Origin: JALYYC01 sp039922495
GTDB lineage: Bacteria > Chloroflexota > Dormibacteria > CF-121
DNA length: 64,000 nucleotides
NCBI GenBank assembly: GCA_039922495.1
Contig: JBDTEO010000017.1
Coordinates: forward strand, 98,989-162,988
Reading direction: 5' to 3'
The notes below the pieces were generated by a model. The model worked only from the letters and a program-made list of their open reading frames with translations, did not search any database and was not told where the DNA came from. Positions 7,656-16,825 of the stretch are shown piece after piece. Positions within the stretch are counted from its first letter, which is position 1, and each line of letters starts with the position of its first letter. The position numbers and the translations under genes were made by a program.

Positions 7656-10001
7656 ATGTCACTCAATGACTGCCTGTCGCTGATGCCGGTTCAGGCGCTG
7701 AACCGCCAGGACCTGACCGCCGGTTGGCGGATGGCGATCGCCACCCTCGGCGAGGGCGAAGACCGCGGGTTCGCCCACCTCGATTTCGACGACGACGCCT
7801 GGGCGCCCGTCGCGGTACCGCGCTTGCACGGTGCCACGGCGGGCAACGAGGCGATCTGGTACCGGCGGCGGTTCCCCCGACCCAAGCATCGCCAACGAAC
7901 ACTCCTGCGATTCGAGGGGGCGTTCCTGGTTGCGAACGTCTGGCTGAACGGCCGCTTGCTGGGCAGCCACTACGGCTACTTCGCGCCGTTCAGCTTCGAC
8001 GTGTCGTCGTTCCTGCTCGATGAGAACGTGCTAGCCGTCTGCATCGAGGCCCCGGTTGAGATGGACCTGGCCGGCAAGCGGCACGTGATGGGAATCTTCA
8101 ACGACTCGGACTTCAAGCCCTACCCGAGCCGCGAGATCGGCCAGCTGAGCGAGCAGTTCGTCTGGCACGTCCCGATGGGCCTCTGGCGGCCGGTCCTGAT
8201 CGAACAGGTCGGCCACGTCGTCGCTGAGTGGCTGCACTGCGAAACGCGGGTTGAAGACGGCGACCTGGCGCGTCTCGCGCTTCGGACTCGACTGCGCAAT
8301 CTGGACGGGCGCATCATGACCGGCGAGCTGAGCATCCGGGTGAGTCCCGAAAACTTCCAGGGGGGGCCGCCCCTGGAAATGAAACGGGCGCTGCGCCTCG
8401 CCGGCCACGAGGTCCAAGACGTCGCGGTGAAACTGGCCCTTCCGCACCCACGGCTCTGGTCTCCCTGGGCACACGGTGAGCCGGCGCTCTACCGGGCGGA
8501 GGTCGACGTCACGGCGGATGAGCGTCGCAGCGCCGCCCTCAGCGAGACCTTCGGGATTCGTGACGTGGCCCTCCAAACGCGAGCCGAGGGCTGGACCTTC
8601 CGGGTCAATGGCAGCCGCATGTTCATCCGCGGGGCCAACTATGTGAGCGAGTACTTCCTGGACGGCGCCACCGACGAACGGGTGCATGGCGATCTGGATC
8701 TCGCTCGCCAGGCCAATATGGACATGCTCCGGATCCCCGGACACCTGGAGCCGCCGGCGCTGTACGACGGCGCCGACCGGCGCGGCCTGCTGCTCTGGCA
8801 GGACATGCCCCTGGTGGGGTCGTACGTCCACCGGGGCGACCCGCGGTCGCTGGCGTTCTTTCGGGAGGCGGTCGTGGCCCAGATCGAGGAGGCGGTTCAC
8901 CTCCTGTTTAATCACCCGTCCGTCGTGGCCTACGCGGTCCATGCGGATCCGCCCTGGTGCCGGGGGCAGAGCTGGCTGGGAGAACGGCACACGGAGCAGC
9001 TCAACCGCGACGTCGACGATGACGGCCTGGCGCTGATCAAGGAGCTCGATCCGTCGCGTCCGGCGATCGCGGCGTCGGGCGACGCCGATGCGCACATGTC
9101 ACTGACGTCTCGACCCGGGCGGGAGCAGGCCATGGAGGACCCCGCCTTCGTCAGCGAGATCGGAGTCCAGTCACTGCCGAATATGAATTCCCCGGTCTGG
9201 CGAAGCCTGAACCGAAACTGGCCGGTGGCCGACGATGATGAGGGGTGGCGCTACGCCGGCTACCATCCTGACGAGTGGATCCGCAGCGGCGTCGGCCCGC
9301 CCTCCGCCCATCCCAGTAGAGACGCGTATATCCGCGCCGGCCAGGAGTTTCAGGCGAATTTCTTGCGCTCCAGCGTGCTTCGATCGCGGCGGCGGAAGTT
9401 TGCGCCCTGTGGGGGCATCCTCATCGCCCGGCTGGTCGACGCCTACCCGGCGATTTCTTCAGCAGTCGTCGACCACGCGCGCCGGCCAAAGCGCGCCTAT
9501 CGAGCCGTGACCGACGCCTTCGCGCCACTCTTGCTGACGGTGGATCTTCCCCAGGACGGGTTCTTCACCGACGGTTTGCTCGCGCAGCTGGGTCGCGGGC
9601 GGCCCTATCGGCTGCGACTGGTCATCGTGAACGATGATCCCGAGCAACGCGGCATTGCGCGCTTGCGCTGGCGTGTCGACCGGGAGCGCGGACCGCAGGC
9701 CGACTGGTGGCGTGCCATGCGCGGTTGGTTCGCCCGGCGTCGCTTCCGCGGACAGGACTGGGTTACGATTCCCGATGCGCTCGATCCAGCGACGGTGGTC
9801 GCGGAGCCGTTGGTTCGCCTCCATGCCGATGGTCTCTACCGGCTTGCCGCTGAACTTGAGGTCAACGGCCGCACCGTTGCCACGATGGACGAGCGCTTCC
9901 TGGTTGCCGATCCACCGACTCGCGCCGAGGGGTTCAGCGCAGATCGGGCGGCCCGCCGGGCTCCAAGCGGCCAGCCGGCTCCGGTGACGAGCCGGCGTTA
10001 G
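7656..10001 (+). CDS. GH2-fold glycoside hydrolase-like protein (beta-mannosidase type)
   Basis: A cytoplasmic protein of 781 residues with GH2 architecture. An N-terminal jelly roll (FEGAFLVANVWLNGRLLGSHYG) is followed by an immunoglobulin-like domain and a TIM barrel from FRVNGSRMFIRGANY onward. FVSEIGVQSLPN near residue 500 matches the nucleophile region of beta-mannosidases (SEFGxQSxP). The usual acid/base motif W-x-x-x-N-E is absent: the matching strand reads HPSVVAYAVHADPPWC, with Asp in place of the N-E pair. The enzyme may therefore be altered or inactive. The start is an ATG two bases after galK; a CTG at 7650 overlapping the galK stop is an in-frame alternative. The last 68 bases overlap the convergent GH1 gene. 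Confidence 0.8.
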   Translation: MSLNDCLSLMPVQALNRQDLTAGWRMAIATLGEGEDRGFAHLDFDDDAWAPVAVPRLHGATAGNEAIWYRRRFPRPKHRQRTLLRFEGAFLVANVWLNGRLLGSHYGYFAPFSFDVSSFLLDENVLAVCIEAPVEMDLAGKRHVMGIFNDSDFKPYPSREIGQLSEQFVWHVPMGLWRPVLIEQVGHVVAEWLHCETRVEDGDLARLALRTRLRNLDGRIMTGELSIRVSPENFQGGPPLEMKRALRLAGHEVQDVAVKLALPHPRLWSPWAHGEPALYRAEVDVTADERRSAALSETFGIRDVALQTRAEGWTFRVNGSRMFIRGANYVSEYFLDGATDERVHGDLDLARQANMDMLRIPGHLEPPALYDGADRRGLLLWQDMPLVGSYVHRGDPRSLAFFREAVVAQIEEAVHLLFNHPSVVAYAVHADPPWCRGQSWLGERHTEQLNRDVDDDGLALIKELDPSRPAIAASGDADAHMSLTSRPGREQAMEDPAFVSEIGVQSLPNMNSPVWRSLNRNWPVADDDEGWRYAGYHPDEWIRSGVGPPSAHPSRDAYIRAGQEFQANFLRSSVLRSRRRKFAPCGGILIARLVDAYPAISSAVVDHARRPKRAYRAVTDAFAPLLLTVDLPQDGFFTDGLLAQLGRGRPYRLRLVIVNDDPEQRGIARLRWRVDRERGPQADWWRAMRGWFARRRFRGQDWVTIPDALDPATVVAEPLVRLHADGLYRLAAELEVNGRTVATMDERFLVADPPTRAEGFSADRAARRAPSGQPAPVTSRR

Positions 10002-11268
10002 CCGGGACCCGACCGGTGCGACACAACTCGGCATAGACCCGTGCGCTGGGCCGCAGGGTCCGTTCCTGCGTCGCCAGGTCGTTGGCGATCAAGCCGAATT
10101 TCGCGCGATAGCCTTCGGCCCACTCGAAGTTATCGAAACAGGTCCAGTGAAAATAGCCCTGCAGCGGCACCCCGGCGTTGAGCGCCCGCAGCATCGCCTG
10201 GGCGTGCGTCAGAACGAAGTTTGCTCTTAGCCGGTCGGCCCGGTCCGCGATGCCGTTTTCGAGAACCAGGATCGGCAACCGCTCGCGGCGCAGCCAGCGA
10301 AGGGTTCGATATAAGCCCTCGGGGTAGATTTCCCAATCCAGGTCGGATCGCATGACATCACGTTTTAGCACGCGTTGGCCGAAGAGCTCGGTCCGGTAAC
10401 GGCGATTGAACTTGACCAGTTCGCGCGTGTAGTAGTTCAGGCCGAAGAAGTCCTGGCTGTGGTGAGGGCCGAAGGCTCTGCCGGCGCGGGTCAGGGGAAA
10501 CGCCAGGCGGCCTTCGCGCAGCGACCGCAGAACGGTCTCGTTGAAAATGCGCTGGAAGATCGCGGCCACGGCGCGGTCCTGGGGCGCCAGCCGCCTGGCC
10601 GGGTCGAAGACCCGCAGGTGGTGCGCCAACCCGACACGGGCACCGGGCCTCCGTGCCTTGATGCGTTCGTAGGCCAGCCAGTGTCCGCGAAGCAGGGTGA
10701 CCAGGACGTGGGAGGCGGCTCCCAGGTCACCACGATGGCCCGGGGGCCACTCGCCCTGGACAAAGCCCTGGTAAGCGAGCACCGTCGGCTCGTTAATCGT
10801 CACCCAGTCGTCGGCCAGCTCGCCCAGCTCCAGCATGACCCGGTCGACAAAGCTTGCAAACCGTTCGGCGGTCTCCGGCGAGTCCCAGCCGCCGGCCTGG
10901 ACGACCCAGCTCGGAATCGTGAAGTGATGCAGCGTCACGACTGGCTTGAGGCCGGAGGTCCGAAGCGCCCGTAGCACCTCGGCATAATGGCCGATCGCTG
11001 CGGCGGAGAATTCGCCCGGGCTGGGCTCGATCCGGCTCCATTCCAGCGACAGCCGGTGCGCGTTCTGATGGAGCCCGGCGAGCAAGGCAAAGTCCTCGCG
11101 GAAGCGCTCGAAGTGCTGACAAGCCGGATCGGACCGATCGCCGTTCTTGATATGCCCCGGAACAGCTTCCCAGGCCCACCAATCGTTGGCATGGTTGCCA
11201 CCTTCGACCTGGTGGGCGGCGGTGGCCGTCCCCCAGAGAAAGTCGGCTGGAAATCGATCCAGGGTCAC
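9934..11268 (-). CDS. GH1 family beta-glycosidase
   Basis: TIM-barrel retaining glycosidase of 444 residues. FPADFLWGTATAAHQVEGG opens the domain; WVTINEP holds the acid/base Glu near residue 160 and LVLENGIAD the nucleophile Glu near residue 350; FDNFEWAEGY closes the aglycone site. All core residues of an active GH1 beta-glucosidase/galactosidase are visible; substrate preference is not. I chose GTG at 11268 because it overlaps the upstream stop (GTGA) and follows GGAG by 5 nt. A longer frame adds an Arg-rich stretch read from the upstream gene. The gene is translationally coupled to the membrane protein before it. Its unstructured tail overlaps the end of the GH2 gene. Confidence 0.9.
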   Translation of the reverse strand: MTLDRFPADFLWGTATAAHQVEGGNHANDWWAWEAVPGHIKNGDRSDPACQHFERFREDFALLAGLHQNAHRLSLEWSRIEPSPGEFSAAAIGHYAEVLRALRTSGLKPVVTLHHFTIPSWVVQAGGWDSPETAERFASFVDRVMLELGELADDWVTINEPTVLAYQGFVQGEWPPGHRGDLGAASHVLVTLLRGHWLAYERIKARRPGARVGLAHHLRVFDPARRLAPQDRAVAAIFQRIFNETVLRSLREGRLAFPLTRAGRAFGPHHSQDFFGLNYYTRELVKFNRRYRTELFGQRVLKRDVMRSDLDWEIYPEGLYRTLRWLRRERLPILVLENGIADRADRLRANFVLTHAQAMLRALNAGVPLQGYFHWTCFDNFEWAEGYRAKFGLIANDLATQERTLRPSARVYAELCRTGRVPANAGSSPEPAGRLEPGGPPDLR

Positions 11269-11939
11269 AAGGCTCCAGCCGGCCGCGCCAGCGCGGCCGC
11301 GATGACGACGAGAGCGAGCAGGGCGAGACCGAGGACCAGCAGGCAACCGATCGGGCCCAGGACGGCGGTGACCGCTCGGCCCGTCGACAAGCCGTAGTGG
11401 GCCTGGGCGGCCATCACGAGCAGGACGTTCTGCCAGACAAAGATGGTGAGCCCGAGCGTGCCAGTCAGCGAGTCGATCGAGTGTTGGGCTTGCCCACTTG
11501 ACGAGAGGCGGGCAACCGTGTCAAGCACCGTCACGGGGGTGGCGACCAGTCCCACCAGGGCGACGAATCCAATCAGCTTGAGAAAATTCATCAGGTCCCC
11601 GCGGCCATGCAGGGCGCGAGCGCCGGCGTGGATCACCAGCCCGGCGACGATCCAGAGCAGCAGGCTCCCCAGCAGCGTGACGACCGGGACGCGGAACCGG
11701 TGCTGGTAGACCCAACGCGCATAAATATCCAGGCCCTGCGCGCTGAGCGACGGCAGGGAGCCGAGACTGGCGGGCGGGCGGTACGGGCCGAGCGCAGCCA
11801 GCTCGGCCAGGATCGCCGGGACCAGCACCGACAACCCGAGCGCGAGCGCGCCGTGGGCCGGGTGCCGGCGGCGGTCGATCTCTGGAAGCGCTCGGAACGG
11901 ATGCAGCGTGAGTGCCAGTAAATCCGTCCAGAGGAACAT
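11265..11939 (-). CDS. Yip1-like multi-pass membrane protein
   Basis: A 224-residue protein with about five hydrophobic helices after an N-terminal segment (FLWTDLLALTLHPFRALPEI) that resembles the amphipathic start of YIP1-domain proteins, which open with a similar L-x-x-P-x-x-F/P pattern. The function of bacterial YIP1-like proteins is unknown. The ATG at 11939 is chosen because TACAAT (complement of 11948-11953) lies 8 nt upstream, the leaderless layout seen elsewhere in this window. It overlaps the GH1 gene by 4 bases and is divergent from the flippase gene. Confidence 0.65.
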   Translation of the reverse strand: MFLWTDLLALTLHPFRALPEIDRRRHPAHGALALGLSVLVPAILAELAALGPYRPPASLGSLPSLSAQGLDIYARWVYQHRFRVPVVTLLGSLLLWIVAGLVIHAGARALHGRGDLMNFLKLIGFVALVGLVATPVTVLDTVARLSSSGQAQHSIDSLTGTLGLTIFVWQNVLLVMAAQAHYGLSTGRAVTAVLGPIGCLLVLGLALLALVVIAAALARPAGAL

Positions 11940-11947
11940 CGCGGCGC

Positions 11948-11983
11948 ATTGTAGCGTGCCACGGCTCGGATCGTGCTTATAAT
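11948..11983. promoter_or_regulatory. Divergent pair of -10 boxes
   Basis: In the 54-bp gap between the two start codons, TACAAT (minus strand, 11948-11953) is 8 nt from the ATG at 11939, and a consensus TATAAT (plus strand, 11978-11983) is 10 nt from the ATG at 11994. No ribosome-binding site precedes either start. Confidence 0.6.
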
Positions 11984-11993
11984 CCCGCGAGCG

Positions 11994-13541
11994 ATGGCAC
12001 GTCATGAATCTGCGGGCGCTGCTCGGCCAGGGCTGGCCGACCGGACGACGGCGCTGGTTGGCTGGACCATTGCCTGGCGAGCCACCAGCGCGATCGCCAC
12101 CCTGGGCCTGGGCGCCGTGCTCGTCCGGCAGTTGCCGACCAGCGAGTACGGCCGGTACACGCTCGTTCTCAGCGTGCTGGTCTACATCGCCCTGCTGGCG
12201 ACCTTCGGCCAGGACCAGGGATTACTGCGCTACCTGCCGGAGGTCCTGGCTCGCGGCGATCGTCCCGCGGCCAACGACCTGGTGCGCAAGAGCGCGATTG
12301 CCGTCATCACGGTGTGGCTGCTGACCAGCCTGACGGTCTGGATCTTGCGGCCCGCCATTGATAGCGCGCTGCATGCCCACGTCGCCGATCTGCTGGCGCT
12401 CGGGACGGTGCTGCTGCTCGGCGGGATCGCGGCCGGTGTGCTGTCGTTCGCGCTGGTAGCGATCTACGACATGCGAAGCCAGGCGATCGCGACGCCAATC
12501 GCGGGTGCCTTGACGCTCGCCCTCGCGATTTTCTTTCTGCGACATAGCGGGCACCTGGGCAGCGTGCTCGTCGCGGGCGCTGTGGGGCAGTCTGCCCTGG
12601 CCGGATTTTATTTCTTTGTCTTGCTGCGCCGCATCCGGCGCGCCGAGGGCATCCCCGGAGACCGGGTTGGCTGGCGCCGATTGCTCACGTACGCCAGCGG
12701 CTGGCTGCCAAGCTTGTTGATCGCCTCGGCCGTTGGCCTCCAGTTCGAGAGCCTGTTCTTGCTGCGCTTCAGCGGCGCCAGCACCGTCGCGTTCTACGAC
12801 ACGGGCTACAACATTCCCCAGCGACTCGTTGCCTTGATCCCGAGCCTGCTAACCGGGGCATGGGTCGTCGGCACGCTCGAGGGCGGTCGCGGCGAACTGG
12901 GCCGCCTGCGGTCCGCGGTCGTCGCATTCTACAAGGGCATTTTTCTGGTCGCGTTCCCGTTATTGATCGGCGGCGTTGCGCTACTGGGCCCGCTGGTGCT
13001 CGCCGTCTATACCCTGGCCCCTGCCGCCCGGATCGCGCCGCTGTTGCTGGCGTTTTTCATCGCGGCCCTGCTCGCCACCCCCTGGGGACTCGTCGTCCGT
13101 GTCCGCGAGCTGGCCTGGCTGAATGCGCTGATCAGCATCGTCCAGGTGGGATTCGCCGCGGTCGCCGACTTCTGGCTGATCCAGCGTTTCGGGCTGTCCG
13201 GCGCGGTCGCCGCGGTGGGCCTGACGACCGTGATGACATTGATCTTGACGTTCCTGGCCTGGCGGCGGTTCGATCGTGGCTCGCTCGCGATCCCCTGGGC
13301 ATATGCGGCCCGCTGCCTGGTTGCCGCGCTGCCCTACGCGCTACTGCTGCCACTGGCGGCCGCGCACCTGCGGCTACGCAGCCTGTTCGTCATCGCGTTT
13401 TTTGTGTCCGCCCTGGCAACCGCCGGCTGGCTGTACTTGATTCGCCGGCTGAAATTGCTGTCACGCGACGAAGTGCCACTCTTGCATGAAAGCCGGCAGG
13501 CGCCAGTTCGGATCGCCCTGCGATACCTCGCGCCGGACTAG
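11994..13541 (+). CDS. Oligosaccharide/polysaccharide flippase (MATE/Wzx-like)
   Basis: A 515-residue integral membrane protein with 12-14 predicted helices. The N-terminal pattern (GWTIAWRATSAIATLGLGAVLVRQLPTSEYGRYTL in part) is typical of polysaccharide biosynthesis flippases, where a conserved Glu-Tyr-Gly follows helix 1. It would move lipid-linked sugars across the membrane, but no glycosyltransferase genes are adjacent to define the polymer. The ATG at 11994 is favoured over a GTG at 11973 because the latter lies inside the promoter. The C-terminal 40 residues are basic and cytoplasmic. It converges on the C39-like gene with an 11-bp gap. Confidence 0.82.
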   Translation: MARHESAGAARPGLADRTTALVGWTIAWRATSAIATLGLGAVLVRQLPTSEYGRYTLVLSVLVYIALLATFGQDQGLLRYLPEVLARGDRPAANDLVRKSAIAVITVWLLTSLTVWILRPAIDSALHAHVADLLALGTVLLLGGIAAGVLSFALVAIYDMRSQAIATPIAGALTLALAIFFLRHSGHLGSVLVAGAVGQSALAGFYFFVLLRRIRRAEGIPGDRVGWRRLLTYASGWLPSLLIASAVGLQFESLFLLRFSGASTVAFYDTGYNIPQRLVALIPSLLTGAWVVGTLEGGRGELGRLRSAVVAFYKGIFLVAFPLLIGGVALLGPLVLAVYTLAPAARIAPLLLAFFIAALLATPWGLVVRVRELAWLNALISIVQVGFAAVADFWLIQRFGLSGAVAAVGLTTVMTLILTFLAWRRFDRGSLAIPWAYAARCLVAALPYALLLPLAAAHLRLRSLFVIAFFVSALATAGWLYLIRRLKLLSRDEVPLLHESRQAPVRIALRYLAPD

Positions 13542-13552
13542 AAATTGCGCAA

Positions 13553-14464
13553 TTAGAAAATCACGGCCATATTGTTGAAGTCGCGCCAGTTGGCCTCAAA
13601 GAGCGATTTATTTACCCAGTACTGCGTACCGTGCAGCGGATCGTTGACACGGACCTGGGTGGCGTTGACGCCGCTAAGGGTCACCGCGTGCTCGACGAAC
13701 GAATACCGGACCTGCCGGCCGTCCCAGGCGGTCCAGGTGCGCACCGTGGGCCGGGCCCAGTTGGTCTCGACCCAGACTTCGACCGGATGCCCCGAGGAGA
13801 GCGCCGTATAGATCACGCTCGGCGCAAAGCCCTCGCCGCCGCGAGCCTTCGGGTCGCCATGCGACTGCGCGATGGACAGGATCACCGGCCAGTAGACGCC
13901 ATATCCAGTCGGGGTCGTGTCGCTGCCGTTGACCTTGCCGACAAAGTTCGTGTAGGGATCACCCCACTGGACGATCGTGTGATTGGGCCCCATGACCGGT
14001 GGCCGGGTGTCCGGATTCTCCAGCGCGTAGAGTTGCGCGTCGCTATAGAAATGCCCGTAGGTCGCGAGGCCCATGCGGAGCGCGCCGGTCTCGCAATCCA
14101 GGGTCATCGTTTGCTTGTAAATTGGCACGTTGATGGTCACGTACCCGGGCGGCGGCGACCAGGCCCGAAGGGGAGCTTTCGCTGCCGGCTTCGGTGGCGC
14201 CGGGGTTGGCGCGGGCGTGGGGGCCGGTTCGACGTACTGGACATAGACCTCGGCCGGGCTCTCCGGCGCTTTCTCCGGCTGGCTGAAGGTGCGCCGCGCT
14301 CCGGTCGATGGCAGGCTGGACGCAGGCACAAGCTCGGCCCTGGCCGGCTGGGCCGGCTGGGCCGGCTGGGCCGGCTGGGCGTCGCGCGTCGGGCCCAGCG
14401 CATAACTGGTAACCAGTGTTCCGGCGATGACGCCGCCGCAGGCGACGGTCATCAGGCGGTTCAT
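13553..14464 (-). CDS. Secreted C39-like cysteine peptidase-fold protein
   Basis: Residues 1-25 form an N-terminal hydrophobic signal/anchor (RLMTVACGGVIAGTLVTSYA). A low-complexity linker follows: four Gln-Pro-Ala repeats, then a Pro/Ala-rich stretch. The C-terminal 190 residues match the Peptidase_C39_2 fold: LDCETGALRMGLATYG with the candidate nucleophile Cys, EHAVTLSG with the catalytic His and VNDPLHG with the Asp. Such proteins are exported and often uncharacterised. The ATG at 14464 gives a clean signal sequence; longer readings add an Arg-rich segment with no signal. It is divergent from fabG. Confidence 0.78.
   Translation of the reverse strand: MNRLMTVACGGVIAGTLVTSYALGPTRDAQPAQPAQPAQPARAELVPASSLPSTGARRTFSQPEKAPESPAEVYVQYVEPAPTPAPTPAPPKPAAKAPLRAWSPPPGYVTINVPIYKQTMTLDCETGALRMGLATYGHFYSDAQLYALENPDTRPPVMGPNHTIVQWGDPYTNFVGKVNGSDTTPTGYGVYWPVILSIAQSHGDPKARGGEGFAPSVIYTALSSGHPVEVWVETNWARPTVRTWTAWDGRQVRYSFVEHAVTLSGVNATQVRVNDPLHGTQYWVNKSLFEANWRDFNNMAVIF
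14342..14377. repeat. Four tandem copies of a 9-bp unit
   Basis: The unit ggccggctg is repeated four times without change and encodes the Gln-Pro-Ala repeats of the secreted C39-like protein. Perfect identity at the DNA level suggests recent slippage. Confidence 0.85.
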
Positions 14465-14557
14465 GGCAGTGTTGCAGATAACGTAACCCGGCAGCCTTGC
14501 GCGGCCGCTTTCGAGCAAGAGCTCGTGTACAGCTTGTGACCTGGCCGTGTTCCGCCT

Positions 14558-14563
14558 TAGTAT
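14558..14563 (+). promoter_or_regulatory. -10 box TAGTAT before fabG
   Basis: TAGTAT ends 7 nt before the CTG at 14571, which is the position where FabG-family proteins start. Confidence 0.5.
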
Positions 14564-14570
14564 TTGTGCA

Positions 14571-15299
14571 CTGAAACTCGAAGGACGGATCGCGATCGTA
14601 ACGGGAGCCGGACGCGGGATCGGCGAAGGCATCGCCCGCAAGCTGGCTCACGAAGGCGCAAGCGTCGTCTGCGCCGACGTCAATCAGGCCGACGCCAGCC
14701 GCGTGGCCCAGGAGTGTGGTCGTGGCGCGGTCAGTCTGGCCCTCGATGTCACGAACTCCGGTCAATGCGATGCCCTGGTCAGCCGCGTTCACGAACAATT
14801 TGGCCGGCTCGACATCCTGGTGAACAATGCCGGGATCAACCGCGACGCGATGCTGCACAAGATGACCGATGACCAGTGGGCCCAGGTGCTTGCCGTGGAT
14901 TTGAGTGGCGTTTTCTACATGACCCGCGCGGCGAGCCGGATCATGCGCACGGCCGGCTCCGGCCGGATCGTCAACATCGCGTCGGCCAGCTGGATGGGCA
15001 ATATCGGCCAGGCCAACTACGCGGCGGCCAAGGCCGGTGTCGTCGGGCTGACCAGGACGGCGGCGAAAGAGCTCGCCCGATCCCAGGTAACGGCGAATGC
15101 CATCTGCCCGGGGTTCATCGACACGGCGATGACGCAAGGCATCCCGGAGGCGATCCGCGAGCAGCAGGTGGCGAAGATCCCGCTGGGGCGCATGGGCCAG
15201 CCCGCCGACGTCGCGGCCGTGGTCGCCTTTCTGGCCTCGGACGACGCTGGGTATGTCACCGGCGAAGTGATCAACGTCGGCGGCGGATATATTTTGTGA
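14571..15299 (+). CDS. fabG: 3-oxoacyl-ACP reductase-like short-chain dehydrogenase
   Basis: Rossmann-fold NAD(P)H-dependent reductase of 242 residues. TGAGRGIGEG is the cofactor loop, NNAG the structural motif, and Ser-Tyr-Lys appear as IASASWMGNIGQANYAAAK (YxxxK). It reduces 3-oxoacyl thioesters or hydroxybutyryl-CoA. Family members begin with M-x-L-x-G-x-x-A-I-V-T-G; here that point is CTG AAA CTC GAA GGA. The only earlier standard start (GTG 14547) lies before the -10 box, so CTG 14571 is preferred. The coupled CoA-transferase (GTGA overlap) suggests acyl-CoA or ketone body metabolism rather than only fatty acid synthesis. Ser in the triad lies at IASAS, followed by Trp, an unusual neighbour. 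Confidence 0.85.
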   Translation: MKLEGRIAIVTGAGRGIGEGIARKLAHEGASVVCADVNQADASRVAQECGRGAVSLALDVTNSGQCDALVSRVHEQFGRLDILVNNAGINRDAMLHKMTDDQWAQVLAVDLSGVFYMTRAASRIMRTAGSGRIVNIASASWMGNIGQANYAAAKAGVVGLTRTAAKELARSQVTANAICPGFIDTAMTQGIPEAIREQQVAKIPLGRMGQPADVAAVVAFLASDDAGYVTGEVINVGGGYIL

Positions 15300-16825
15300 A
15301 GCTGGTCGGCGTCGCCGAGGCCGTCGCCGCGGTCCGCGACGGCGCGACGATCGCTGTTGACGGCTTCACGCTCATGGGCGTCGCCGAGGCGCTCTACGAA
15401 GGCATAGAACAATCGTTTCGCAAAACTGGCCATCCCCGGGACCTGACGATCGTTCATGCCGCTGGCCAGTCGAACAGAAAAATTGGCTTCGAGCATTTCG
15501 CCGTCGAGGGCCTCGCCAAGCGCATCGTCGGTTCCCACTGGGGCCTGATGCCCAGGATGTCCAAGTTTCTTGGCGATGGCCTGGCCGAGGCCGTGTGCCT
15601 GCCGCAGGGACAGATCGCGACGCTGTATCGGGCGATCGCGGCCGGCCGGCCCGGAAACCTGACGCGGGTCGGACTACGGACCTTCGTCGATCCGCGGATC
15701 GAAGGCGGAAAAGTCAATCAGCCGGCGAAAGATCACGCGCCCGACTACGTGACGATCGAGCGCATCGACGACCAGGATTTCATGTTCTACAAGAGCTTCA
15801 AGATTGACGTGGGCATTTTTCGCGCCAGCGCTGTTGATCAAGCTGGCAATTGCTCGCATGATGACGAAGCCGTCTGGCTCGACGCGCTGGCGATCGCCCA
15901 GGCGGCGCATAACTCGGGAGGCATCGTCATCTGCCAGGCCAAGCGCCTTGTCCCACGCGGCACGATTCCGCCAAGGCAGGTGACCGTGCCGGGGGCACTG
16001 GTGGATCTCGTCGTCGAGGCGCCCGAGCCAGAACGCCAGCACCGCCAGACCGACGGGAGCTACTTCAACGAGATCTATGTCTCGCCGGCGGCCGGCGATG
16101 CGCTCCCGCGCGCGCCGTACTCGACCCGGCTTGCAATTGGCCGCCGGGCAATTAGATTCTTACATCGCGGCGATGTCGTGAACATCGGGACCGGCATCCC
16201 GGGAGACACGGTCGGCCCTGCCCTCGCCGAAGCCGGCCTGTCAGACGCAATCACGCTGACCGTCGAGTCGGGCGTCTACGGCGGCGTGCCGGCGGGCGGC
16301 GTGGACTTCGGGATTACGGCCCATCCGACGGCGATCATCCCGCATGCCAGCCAGTTTGATTTTTACAACGGCGGCGGGCTCGACGCGACCTTTATGGGTG
16401 CCGGCCAGATTGACCAGCATGGCAACGTCAATGTCAGCCGGCTCGGCGGCCGCGTGATCGGCGCCGGCGGCTTTATCGATATCACGCAAAGCGCCAGACT
16501 CGTCTGCTTTTGCTTCACGCTGGAAGGCCGCAATGAAAAATTCGTGCAGTCTGTCGATCACCTGACGTTCAGCGCCCAGCAAGCCCGAGAAAATAATCAG
16601 CAAGTCCTGTATGTCACTGAGCGCGCCGTCTTCCGGCTGGTCGCCACCGGCCTGGAACTGATCGAGATCGCGCCAGGTATCTTCGTAGAGCATGTCCTCA
16701 AGCAGGTGCCATTTCCGGTCCACCTTCGCGAGCCGCTGACCCGGATGCCGGCCGATATCTTTCGGGAGGCGATTGAGCCTTTCGAACTGCCGACGCGCCC
16801 GACAGGCAAAATAGGACTGTCTTAG
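15296..16825 (+). CDS. Acyl-CoA:carboxylate CoA-transferase (YdiF/Pct-like)
   Basis: A 509-residue protein with two CoA-transferase family I halves fused, as in propionate CoA-transferase and YdiF. The N-terminal half starts GVAEAVAAVRDGATIAVDGF; the C-terminal half has VNIGTGIPGD and LTVESGVYGGVPAGG, where Glu of ESG forms the covalent CoA intermediate. It would transfer CoA between short-chain acids such as acetate, propionate or acetoacetate. The GTG start at 15296 overlaps the fabG stop (GTGA), so the two enzymes are made together. The stop codon is followed at once by a tRNA gene. Confidence 0.88.
   Translation: MKLVGVAEAVAAVRDGATIAVDGFTLMGVAEALYEGIEQSFRKTGHPRDLTIVHAAGQSNRKIGFEHFAVEGLAKRIVGSHWGLMPRMSKFLGDGLAEAVCLPQGQIATLYRAIAAGRPGNLTRVGLRTFVDPRIEGGKVNQPAKDHAPDYVTIERIDDQDFMFYKSFKIDVGIFRASAVDQAGNCSHDDEAVWLDALAIAQAAHNSGGIVICQAKRLVPRGTIPPRQVTVPGALVDLVVEAPEPERQHRQTDGSYFNEIYVSPAAGDALPRAPYSTRLAIGRRAIRFLHRGDVVNIGTGIPGDTVGPALAEAGLSDAITLTVESGVYGGVPAGGVDFGITAHPTAIIPHASQFDFYNGGGLDATFMGAGQIDQHGNVNVSRLGGRVIGAGGFIDITQSARLVCFCFTLEGRNEKFVQSVDHLTFSAQQARENNQQVLYVTERAVFRLVATGLELIEIAPGIFVEHVLKQVPFPVHLREPLTRMPADIFREAIEPFELPTRPTGKIGLS

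Noticed and set aside
13631..14539. 302-codon plus-strand frame opposite the C39-like gene
   Set aside because: Arg/Gly-rich translation typical of a shadow frame; the minus-strand protein has signal peptide and catalytic motifs.
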